DNA of 64,000 nt from Omphiscola glabra (Eukaryota > Mollusca > Gastropoda > Lymnaeidae). Position numbers and translations under genes: made by a program. The stretch spans positions 17,763,813 to 17,827,812 of the forward strand of contig OZ024807.1 in the NCBI GenBank assembly GCA_964017045.1, read 5' to 3'. This document shows positions 24,116 to 35,400 of this stretch, piece after piece (within the stretch, counting starts at the first letter, position 1; each line of letters begins with the position of its first letter). A model generated the notes under the pieces. It was not told where the DNA came from. It searched no databases and saw only the letters and a list, made by a program, of their open reading frames with translations.

Positions 24116-24681
24116 CAGTTGCTTACACTAAACTTTTAAGCTTTGTGGACCAGTGGATAAGTTTCCCATTGCACTAGGGACCACAGGATAAGTTTCCCAT
24201 TGCACTAGGGACCAGTGGATAAATTTCCCATTGCACTAGGGACCAGTGGATAAATTTCCCATTGCACTAGAGACCAGTGGATAAATTTCCCATTGCACTA
24301 TACGCCAGGGGACAAGGTTCCCATTACACTAGGGATCAGTGGATACGTTTCCCATTGCACTAGGGGCCAGTGGATAAGTTTCCCATTGCACTAGGGACCT
24401 GTGGATAAGTTTCCCATTGTACTAGGGGCCGTTTCAAGATTTTTAAAATTATTTTAAACATGTTTTAATTGACTGTCAGCTAATTCATTAGGACCATATT
24501 AACTATTACCATTTAACATTAATTTTATTTCGTTCATTTTTTGTTTATTTTTCTTTATTTATTTTGTTATCACCTGTTTAAATTTATTCAACTTTTATCC
24601 AGTTTCTTGTCTCACGTTGTGCCGACAAAGTAAAGTTCACCGACCTACACCGGTCCGCGGACTACCACTTTGGGAACACCG
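24116..24681. mobile_element. hAT-like MITE expanded by an internal minisatellite
   Basis: The left end shares AAACTTTTAAG and the right end shares CCGGT..ACCACTTTGGGAAC..CCG with the 196-bp element at 42620. Between them nine 31-bp units (24147-24432) have grown from an internal segment. Terminal bases are degraded and no clean target duplication is seen. Confidence 0.6.
24147..24432. repeat. 31-bp minisatellite, about 9 copies, inside a hAT MITE
   Basis: Unit contains CCAGTGGATAAGTTTCCCAT and TGCACTAGGGA. It aligns with the single-copy segment AGACCGTTTAACAAGTTC..ATTGCACTTGGGTC of the element at 42620. Confidence 0.85.
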
Positions 24682-25659
24682 TATAAACTTCATAATAGTT
24701 CTGTCTTGGTTCTATTAAATTGTTACAGTTATTCAAGAAAGCTTCATTATTTGTCACTATAGTATCTCTTTACCATTAAAAAAAAAATTAAAGTTCAAGT
24801 AACATTTGTCAATTTCTGAGATCGCTAGTTTTTTTATTTTATAAGAGTTAACAATGCAAAGATCAATATTTGATCACGTGGGTCCATTTTACAATATATA
24901 AATATATTAAACATATATATATATATTAAAGTTAAAACCTTACTGTTCAACATCTGAGCTCAATAGTCGCTAGCCGTTTTAATTTAAGTTAATCAATATA
25001 TTTCTGACTTCTTCAACACTCGCGGCCGTTTCATAAACTTTAACAATATATTAAAAATGGACGGTGATTTTTTTTTATTTTTTTTGCATCACCTTATTTG
25101 CAGGTTTTCGCCGACACCTGGTCTGTATTGACTTCTGATGACCTCAAATCTTCTAAACAACTTTTATTGGTTGGGGTGGTTTGGGGGGGGGGTATGCATT
25201 GAAACGATGATCAGATTTTCCTGCAATCCATGTGTGAAAAGCTAACAACAATTAAGAATGGATTAAACACAATGACGCCTTGGGGAATGGAAATCTAACA
25301 ACGATCGCTTATGTTTATATCGTTATCACACTTCAAAACAAGATTTGAGAATAGTAGAAGATGCGCTGTTAAGTGTTGGGTGGGGGGGGGGGGAGAGAGA
25401 AAAGAGAAAGAAAAAAAGTGGACTGTGGGTATTTTAGTTAAATACCCCCAACGGGTATTGTCTCAAAATACCCGGATCAAGTAAAAAAAAAAATCTGCAC
25501 CCGGTTAAGTCCTTGCATTTGATTAATTTATTGATTTTTCGTGGCTATGAATTCCTCTCATCAATTGCAAACTGAGATTGGTGAACTTTGTTCTGTTTCT
25601 CCCCTGCCCTCCCCTCTCCCCTAGTCTAAATTAATGTTCTCTAATAACAACCCCTTTTT

Positions 25660-25766
25660 ACCAAAGTCACATTGCACTCAAACACATACTACGTTGGCTC
25701 CTCTCCAAAGCTCACCAAAGTCACATTGCACTCAAACAACTACATCGTTAGCTCCTCTCCTCTCCA
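25660..25766. repeat. 53-bp direct duplication
   Basis: CCAAAGTCACATTGCACTCA AACA..GTTGGCTCCTCTCCA occurs twice in tandem. Confidence 0.8.
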
Positions 25767-26000
25767 AATCTCAAACCCGCGTCGCCTCACTCTTAAACCG
25801 TATCATCCTTATCATCTACCCAACTTCTATCCCATTGTCCTTTACTAATACCATATGAAAAGTAAAATTTAATAAGTCACCAACAATAAGAAAATCGAAA
25901 AATGTTCAAATAGTAAAACTCTAGTGAGTGCCGCTTTAAATTAATAGTAATTGAAAGGGGTTAGTTACCCATTAATGTATACTTTTATAACAGATTAGAT

Positions 26001-26030
26001 TCTTAGAATATATATAGGATTGATGCACTG
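26001..26030 (+). promoter_or_regulatory. Candidate TATA-type promoter upstream of the peptide gene
   Basis: A TATATATA stretch at about 26009-26016 lies 470 bases before the acceptor of the first coding exon, in otherwise unremarkable sequence. Because that coding exon starts with an acceptor, at least one 5' UTR exon must lie upstream; this is one possible start region. Weak evidence, as TATA strings are common in this AT-rich window. Confidence 0.15.
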
Positions 26031-26492
26031 TGTGGTTCCTTAAAAGTCGCAAACAGTCAAACAGCGCATAAACGTAAATAGGATTGAACACTATAGGCAT
26101 AGGTGCCGTACTGCGATTGATACGCAGTTTTATTGAAAGCCCGTCGAGGTGATCTAGATATTACTGGCTAATATTAACATAGATCCACTCAATTCGCCAT
26201 GCGCGAATAAGTAAAAAGTCTTATTTAAAACATACATGTAGTATTATTTCTGATGGACAAGATTAAAACCAGCACCGCAAATTTGATGTTGGCGCTAGCA
26301 ATAAAGTATGTCACAGAACGCCGGGTAAAAAAAAAATTCCACTGTCAGTCACGTTTACCTTTCGCGTAGTTCCAGTAATCAAATTACAAATAACATTGCT
26401 TCTTGTAGAAAATAAATAAATAAGGAGCTCTACATCTAAAATGTCTTAAATAACCCAAATTTAATCCATTTTGTTCAACAGAAATCTAGAAA

Positions 26493-29400
26493 ATGGCCAA
26501 GTGGCAAGTTCTCATATTTCTAGGTTTGGCTCTTCTAGTGGCCAGCAGAGTGGCCGCTCCTGGTAAGTTTATAATAGATCTATTTTCAAGTTAATGATTT
26601 AATGAAAATGAAATGTTCAAGTAATTTTCTTTCAAGTGTTGTGAATACGAATAATTCACTATTTTTAATATTATAACTATGCGAATGCTAAGTTATCGTG
26701 CCATGAAGTCATTTGCGTGTTTTGTTATGTTGCTGAAGACTTTAGGGTTCAGGTTAGGTTTAGGGATAGATTTAGGGTTCAGGTTAGGTTTAGGGATAGA
26801 TTTAGCGTTCAGGTTAGGTTTAGGGATACATTTAGGAAATAAATTTTTTCTTTATTTTTAAACGTTTATTATTATTTCTTAATTTTACGAGTCGTGTAAA
26901 CCAAGATGGCGGTTATGGTAAAAAAAAACGCCGCCCGTTATCTTCGCATTTACCGACAGCTAATCACATAATGCCATTATTAAATTACTAAAAACTCTAG
27001 ACAATATTTAAATTGGTACATTGATGTTAATTTTATTAATTATTTAAGGGCAGGCTTGCACAACCCAAAATATAAGGGGCCATCCATAAATGACGTCACG
27101 CGTCTAAGAAAGAGTGGGTGGAGGGGGGCAAATTTTGTGACGAGAGGGAGAGGGGGCCTCAAGCATTGTGACGTCACATGTAGTAAAGTATTGCATTAAT
27201 AACCTTAAATTACAGACATTTTTAACATATTCCTTTATACAACAATCATCATTATTTAATTTTTAAACTACTATCACTAAGAGAATCAGTATAGGTGAGG
27301 TCCGAATAATGGCCTCTGATCAAGTTACAGGACACCAAGTAGGGGTGGACTAGGGTGTAGTTGCAATGCCAGTTGTCAGAATTTATGACTAAATTAGGAC
27401 AAAGGAGTCATAGAATTCAACCAGGCCACCAGGGAAAGTGGAATTGAAAGATAACAATTAGTGATGGGACGATACCAAAATTTTTAACGATTGTGATACG
27501 ATTCCGATTCTACCCAATTATCCCGATTCCCGATACGATTCCGATTCTGATTCCTGGCCATTATTACATATATGTATTACTGTGCCCAGATATTAACATA
27601 TTTAATTAATATAAAAGTTGAGAATTGATTAGAAAAGTTTATTAACTTGCTATTGAAGCTTTACAATATGCTAGATAACAATGTATTGGAAAGGTTTTAT
27701 ATAAACACATCTATCAATAATTCCATTTTAATAATACAAAGATGTAGTATTGAGTTCAAAATAATATAAATAATTTCAATTTAATGAGAAAAACTTCATT
27801 CAGTTAAGAATCGTTTTGGTATCGGAATCGGGTCTGAATTATTCAGCTCCGATACCGATTCCCGATGCTTTGGAAAAATCCCGATATTCCGATACGATTC
27901 CGATTAATCGTCCCATCACTAATAACAATGGTTGACCTTGGGGTGGGTGTGTGGTGGTAAATACTCTAAGGCAGGGACCCTGGGGTGGTATCTTAGTACA
28001 TGCACTAGGGCAGGGATTCTTAACATTTTTTGCAGCCCTGCAGGCACACTTGTTTTAAACACCCCCCCCCCCTTTTTCCAAACACGTATAAATTATATTG
28101 TAATAAAATTAAAAATAATTAAACAATTTACCTATCGTAGTTTTATTTCTTTCATTAACTTTATAAGCAAGGGAAAAAAATACCAATAAAAGCAGTGCGC
28201 CAACAAAATTTAAAAGAAAGACATTTAATGCTACTAATCAAAATGCATGCAAACTATTTTTTTTTTAAAGCAGCAACAGCTAGCTATGGCAGCAATTACA
28301 ATCAGTGGCGTAGCTAGGGTTGGTGTCACCCAGTCCAGTAAGCTCGTGGTGTCAACCCCCAGCCCCCCCCCCACCCCCTCGACTTCCACGATGTAATTCT
28401 TCTTGTTTAACTTAATCCACAGTATTGAAGGTCAGGAGGTAAATGTAGTTAAGAACTGTGACATGTACTTAGAATCGCGCATTGTTATTATAATGTTATC
28501 AAAGGATAGTTTTACTTCTCAGAATTTAGATAATTATAGCTTCCTGTCACATACAATAGTTACCGAACACTTCATTTAACGTTGAATAATGGTCAAAGAT
28601 GTGTTTCTGTTCTAATAATAAGGCAATCTAATTGCTGACGTATCAACTTTGAAATTTTAACAAAAATGCATTTGATTGGTTACATGAGTGGAATATATAC
28701 GTGACATCTGTAATCCTTTTGTGGATTTCGGTTAGACCGAGCAGTTTTTGCTCTGTAAATACTCAATTTGTCAATTTGATGTCACCCCCTGTGATGGTGT
28801 CACCCCCGTGCTGTCCGCAGCCCCCTAGCTACGCTACCGAATACACTTTTCTGGTCTTACACACCTCAGGGCTGGGGAGGTACTTTTGCCGCTGGATAAG
28901 AACCACTGTTCTAGTGAAATGTTCCTGACACAGGTGTAGTAATTTGATATCCACGGGAGGTGAATTTCTTAAGGAGTTTGTAAAGGACAGTAGTGGACAC
29001 ATGGACTTTTTTTAAAAAAAAGGGGGGGGGGTGTAGTGATTTGTGACGTTATATTTTAAAAAGTGGGGGGTCTAATTTTTTGTGACGATGGGGGGAGGGG
29101 GGGTCCAAAATCGAAAAATTTTCGTGACGTCATTTATGGATGGCCCCTAATTCTTTATGTAAAACTTGTGCAAAATAGGGCAAAATGGGGGGGGGGGGGG
29201 GCTATTAAAAAATATAATAATAAAGGAATATTTCGTTACTTCGCGTGTCCGCAAAGTGGGTGCTGGCGGGCCGCATGTTGTGCTGGCCTGTTTTAGGGTC
29301 TTAAGTTCAATACATCTTCTAAGAATTAACTGTTAAAAACAACTTATAAATAGGTAGGCCTCACTATGGAAATATTAATATTAAATATACTATCATATTG

Positions 29401-32400
29401 CACCAATTCAAGTAACCATTTAGCAAACTAGAACCAAAATCCACCCTTCCCAAAAAGAGGAGAGGTGGGGGGGGGGGGTAATTAAAAAGAATAAAGTTCC
29501 AGCTAGCTTCAGTCAGTGCGTGTAATCTATGGTCAACACTGATTAAAGTGACAATACCCAGATGGCAGCAAATAATTTAAAATAATCAATAAACCATCTA
29601 TTAGTTGTTTCTTTTTAATTACCCTAAAATAATTTTAAAACATTATTACAAAAATATAGTTGCAATTTTTAATGAAGGACATAACAGAATGGGAGATAAT
29701 ACGTTTCTAATTAATTAATAATATTATTATGCTAAAATGGGTGTAGGCCTACTGGCCGTGAGTTTAATGCGATAGACAAATGTTATAAAACATATCAACA
29801 TTCTTGGTCTTCTGCATTTTCGACAGCAACAGTTATTTACTGACTAGAAGAAAAATATTTAAACTTGCATTAAGTTGTGTATACATTTTTTTTTTATTGC
29901 AGCAGAAACACTTAAGCGGTCACTACGCGTAAGAAACCATTTTTTAAAATTAATTTTCTGTCTTTTGATGGCCTGTGTATCCAGATTTGTATTTGGATTT
30001 ACCTTCCTTTTTAAAAAAAATTTAGTCTGTTTGTTTTAGTTTCTGTTGGTGTTCGGTTGTTATCAAGATTTTTTCCAAGTATTTTCTTTCACATTCGCAT
30101 TTTTAACGTGTGATTAAACCTCAGTTGTTATGTATAAAAAGACTGTTACGTAAACTCTCATTAGATAAAATATAAATATATTATAGACATTTTATTATTA
30201 AAATATATTCTCTTAAAAATATGATTGAAACTTATGTGGGCTAGAGAGTATGGTTGAAATTTATGTGGGAAAGAGAGTATGAATTTGAAACTTATGTGAC
30301 AAGAGCGTATGAAATAAATAATTCATATTTTAAGGTTTGCACATATTATAGAACATGAAAAAAAAAAGGGGGGGGGGGTCATTTTATTATATTATGTTTT
30401 TTGTTTTAGTGGGGTAGAGTGCAATTATATATTTTTTAAAATTTATTCGTTGATTTTTATTAATTCTTATTTTGCGAAATTTATGCTTTTCAAATTCTAT
30501 GTACTCAGACATTATAGTTACGGTAGAACTTTACCAATCATCAATTTGAAAAATTTAGGGTGACGATATTTATAGTGTTCGCTGAATAGAATTTGCATAC
30601 AGTAACTGACTAAAATGATGAACTAATAGGTTTTAGCAACTGACGAAAGGACATCCTACATTTAAAAAAAAATCCTTATTTTTATATATTTCATGGTTCA
30701 TTCATACGAAGTTACTTTCGTTCTCTATGTAATAAAAATATAATTAATTTAGTGTATTTACGGAAGCACAAATGCAGAAGATTGAAGTAACATCCTATAT
30801 ATAGTAGTAGATTCTACAGTGAGTCAACATCTCATGACTATAACAAATTCCCACAAGAAAGGGATTTTAGACTAAAATAATTAAACATTTCCTGGAAAGT
30901 AAACTCAAGTGAGTATGAGGAATATGCAATACACACACGATGTGGCTTTTCAGACCTTAATTATTATCCAGGGGCGTACCGCCCCAACGAACTCCCAAAT
31001 TTGCAAATCTGAATCAATATAATCAGTTATATTATCCATTAGTCCCTGTGGCGCTACAGCCCATGTAGAGCTTTGGCCTGCCTCGCCACTTCCTTCCCCT
31101 CAGACCTAACTGATGCTTTTCTTTTCCGTGCTTGGGTTCGCAGCTGCTGTGGATCTTTTTCTACATCATCCATCCAACCATCCACCCATCTAAGCCTAGG
31201 TCTGCCTTTGACACCAACCTGCCCCCCCCCCCTTGTTATTTCTGCTACTAGCGCGGAATCCTGATATAAACTATACAATTCCTGGTTATTTCCTATTCTC
31301 CATCCATATATTATTCATCCTCAGCATCTTGTGTTTGTCTGTATATTTTCTGGAGAACTTTTCTCTCCCATGTGTTCAGTGGATTTTCTGCCGCTTTTGT
31401 TAGGATACACAGACCTGTTTACTCTTACGATTTTGGCGTACAATGTACGATTTTGAGGTGTGTACATTATATAGCCTATAATGTATGTTTAGTTTTTACT
31501 ATTAAGATAATGTATTGATGATAATGATATTGTACGATTTTAAGAGTTTGAGGGTAAACAGGTCTGGATACAAGATTCACTTGCGTATATTACAACTGGT
31601 CTGATTACAGTTTTATAAATAGTTTTCTTTGTTTTTTCTTGTAGTGTTTATACTTGTGAATATTTTCTGACTATGGACTACGATTTATTGATTGTTTTGT
31701 CACGTGATACGTGTAAAAACAAGTAATACTTCCGGGAGGCTGTCTGCAACACACTAGTCGCTCACAAATTTTTCTTCAAACAACTTTCTTCCTATAATCA
31801 TAACTAAATTATAATTATTGTCACATTTAATGAATGTCATTTAAAGAAACGCGTGTATTCAAGAATATTTTGAAAAGTAAAATTTTTAATTAACACTGGG
31901 GAAGCGCTGATGGAGACAAACATTTTGCTTTAGAAATAATGATAATGGCAATGGCTTATCAGCTGTTATCTGTTGTTATGTGTTGTTATGTGTAGCAGAA
32001 AGCCTACCAATGGCTGGTACGTATCACGTGACAAAACAAGGAAGTGACTCATCGTAGTCCGAAACTTGTTTCCGATCGATATTCTTTCTTTTATTTCTGT
32101 TAGGAATTCATTTCTTTCATTTATTAAAGGCTGCGTTTGTAAGACAAAATTTGGTATTACATGAAAGATAATTGAATGGACTATACGTTTGTAAACTTAC
32201 TTCTTCAGTTTAACTAAAATAAACTACCACAAATGACATCCGAAAAGCATTGAGTCATATGGGACCCGGGTGTGAATGGCGGCGCTGCTGTCCGGGTCCA
32301 TTTTGACTTATGACTAATGCTATTCGGATGTCATTTGTGGTAGTTTATTTTAGTTAAACTGAAGAATTAAGCCTACAAACATATAGTCCATTCACAGACC

Positions 32401-35400
32401 TGCCAACCCTTCCGATTTTGTCGGAATTATACGGATTTTTTTGTACCCCTCATTCCGACCTTCCGTTAAAATTCCAATTTTCCGAACATTATAATTTTTC
32501 ACATGTCATAAAAATCCGAAAGCGACAAAAGAAAAAAAAATAAAAATCGGATATGACATGAAGTGGTGCATTCCTTTATTTTTAGGCAAGCGTTATCCGC
32601 ACGGCCGTGAGAATAATGCCGAGCGTTATCCGCACGGCCGTGAGAATAATGCCGAGCGTTATCCGCACGGTTTTGGACGTTTTTCGTAGGCTTATTGAAA
32701 GCAAATTACAGAGTGTCAGTGTGGAATGAATCGTAAATGTGTGAAAGCCAGCCTGTCTTAGGTCTAGGCCTAGATGTAAAATGTAGGTATATGCCTATAA
32801 TCTTGTAGACTAGTAGCATTAAGATGCGTTTTATTTTGGACCTATGGCCTAGAGATTATACATTATACAGTCTACTACTAGACCTAATAAGGCAGTGTTT
32901 AGCAAAATATGCACTTCTGAGAAGTTGAAATGCAGTGTAACCCCTGTTAGTCTGGTGCGACTTATGCGCGGGTCAATGATGATGACATAGAATCATAGAA
33001 CAATCTTAAACTAGGGGTGCGACGTGTACCAGAGTATATACGATATATATATTAGGTAGGCATGTAGGCATATGCCTATTCTAAATAAAATTAATTATTT
33101 AAATTATATTAAATATACCATTGAATTGAGCTTGGTTTCATTAAAATAAAATAAAAAATAAAACTATTATTACAGTTACTTTTGATAATAAATAAGTTAT
33201 ATGTTTAAAATTATTTTTGAACATAATTATTAAATATAAAATATACTTTTAATTAAAATGAAGAAGAAAAAAAAAGTAAATTTCGATCCCCAACCAGTAA
33301 ATGATCACATAATATTATTATTATTATTATTATGGGCAGTTTTCTATAGCGTGGTACCCCAGCCTAGACCTGGGCTCACCACGCTGTACATGCAAATTAA
33401 AATGAACTTTAAAAATATAAATTAAAAACCAACCATTCCATAACAATTTACATGTGAAGCCATGGACGGCACTCAGCAGCATCGTTTAACTTTCAGAGGG
33501 GGAATCAGTCAGGATAGTAAAGTTTAAAGAGGTGTGTTTTGAGTGCAGTTTTGAAGGCTGTGATGGTTGATATATTTCTGATGTGTAGTGGAAGAGAATT
33601 CCATTGTTTGGGGGCACAGTAAGAGAAAGATCTTTCACCGTATGTTTTTGTGCGAGTCTTAGGGACAGAAAGAATACGATCGTCTGCGGAGGAGCGAAGC
33701 TGTCGAAGGGGTGAATAGACAGAGAGAATTTCGGTTAGATATGAAGGGCAGGAATTCGAGAAAAAGTGGTGGCACAGAACAGAGAGTTTATAATCAATCC
33801 GTGCTTGTACAGGGAGCCAATGAAGTGAATGAAGTAGTGGTGTGACGGGATCACGTTTTTTTGCCTTTAATACTAGCCTAGCAGCTGAGTTTTGAACCTT
33901 TTGTAATCTTTCTAAGAAGTGTTTTGGTGAGCCTGACAGAAGAGAGTTGCAGTAGTCAAGACGAGAGAGAACAAGAGCACAGACTAAGGTTTTTGTTGCA
34001 CTAACTGTGAGGTAGTGGCGGATGGAGCTGATCTGACGGATAGCAGTGTATGCAGAGCGACAAATGTGAGATAGATGTTTATCTAGAGACATGTTGTTAG
34101 ACAGAATATAACCAAGATTCCTAGTTGAGTATGTAAACTGTATGTCTGAGTTACCTACTTGAAATGAGGTGGGGAGAGCTGAGTTAGAGGATGATTTGTG
34201 ATCATGAATAAGAAGTGCTTCCGTTTTGTCATCGTTAAGTTTCAACTTGCTGAGTGTCATCCATGACTTGACATCACCAATACACTCCTGCAAAGTCCGG
34301 ACAGCTGAATCTACAAGAGAGGGATGGGTATGCTTGTATAGTTGCGTATCATCCGCGAAAGACTGGCTCCCCACAGCATGCCTCTCGAGCAAGAGGAGCA
34401 GTGGCCTGGTATACATTGTAAATAGAACCGGGCCCAAAACGGACCCCTGTGGCACTCCATACACCAAGTCAGCACTGCTGGAGATACAGCCATCGACAGC
34501 GACTGCCTGCGTTCTATCGGAGAGGAACGACCTAAACCAAGACAAAACAGAACCAGAAATGCCAAAGTAATTTTCAAGCGTTTTGTAAAGGGTTTCATGG
34601 TCGACAGTGTCAAAGGCCGCACTGAGGTCCAAGAGGATCAAGAGGGAGACATCACCACTGTCCAATGCAAGCAAGAGGTCATTGGTGACTTTCAAGAGAG
34701 CCGTCTCAGTGCTATGGAAAGGTCTATAGGCTGATTGATTAGGACTGAGAAGAGAGTTGTCATTTAAGTAAGCAAAAAGTTGTTTTAGAACTAGTTTTTC
34801 AATGACTTTAGACAAAAATGATAAGTTAGATACAGGTCTATAGTTTTTAAAATTATTTTCATCCAGACCAGGCTTAAGCAATGGTTTGATGACAGCTGAC
34901 TTACAAATAGATGGAACAGTGCCCGATGACAAGCTTTCATTGACTATGTTGGTTATCGTTGGGAGCAAATGATCTAACGACTCAACCAACAGGGGGGTGG
35001 GTATGGGGTCCAAAGAACATGACGTAGGCTTAGACTCCAGAATAGTAATTTTGACCTCCTGTTCTGAAACCGGCTTAAAAATTTCGAAATGTGAACTAAC
35101 ACAAGGAAAGGGTGGCAATTCTAAGGGGGGTATGTCAAGACAATCAAGCTCAGCGCGGATGTCAGCAACTTTGCTTGTAAAGAAATTGCAGAACATATCT
35201 GGTTGCTGGGGCAACGGATACACTGAAGGAAGAGCAATTCCTTTGTTACTCCTTCTGAGATTGCTACAAACATCGAACAACTGCTTGCCGGTTTTACCCA
35301 TAATTATCTTTTGGCTAAAATACAAAGTTTTTGCTCGACAAACAATTTTGGTCACACGTTTCTTGGCAGCATAATACATCTGCCTAAAAACAACAAGACC

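Larger units (their letters stand above)
27076..29147. mobile_element. Harbinger-type MITE (outer element of a four-element nest)
   Basis: The first and last 25 bases are a perfect inverted repeat starting GGGGCCATCCATAAATGACG. The flanks are TAA on both sides, a 3-bp duplication as in PIF/Harbinger. The remaining own sequence carries G-rich blocks and TGACGTCA near both ends. It is enlarged by the insertions listed next and lies in the intron between coding exons 1 and 2 of the peptide gene. Confidence 0.75.
31054..32133 (-). pseudogene. Reverse-transcriptase relic, C-terminal part, broken by two insertions
   Basis: Minus-strand fragments read like the C-terminal half of a non-LTR RT: FLTEIKERISIGNKF (about 32065-32110), IYKTVIRPVVIYASES (about 31575-31625), TKAAENPLNTWERKVLQKIY (about 31330-31400) and KGRPRLRWVDG..QAKALHGL at the end. 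Order and spacing fit one protein. It is interrupted by the MITE at 31675-32060 and a small hAT-like element at 31411-31565, and carries further stops and frameshifts. It has no coding capacity. Confidence 0.75.
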
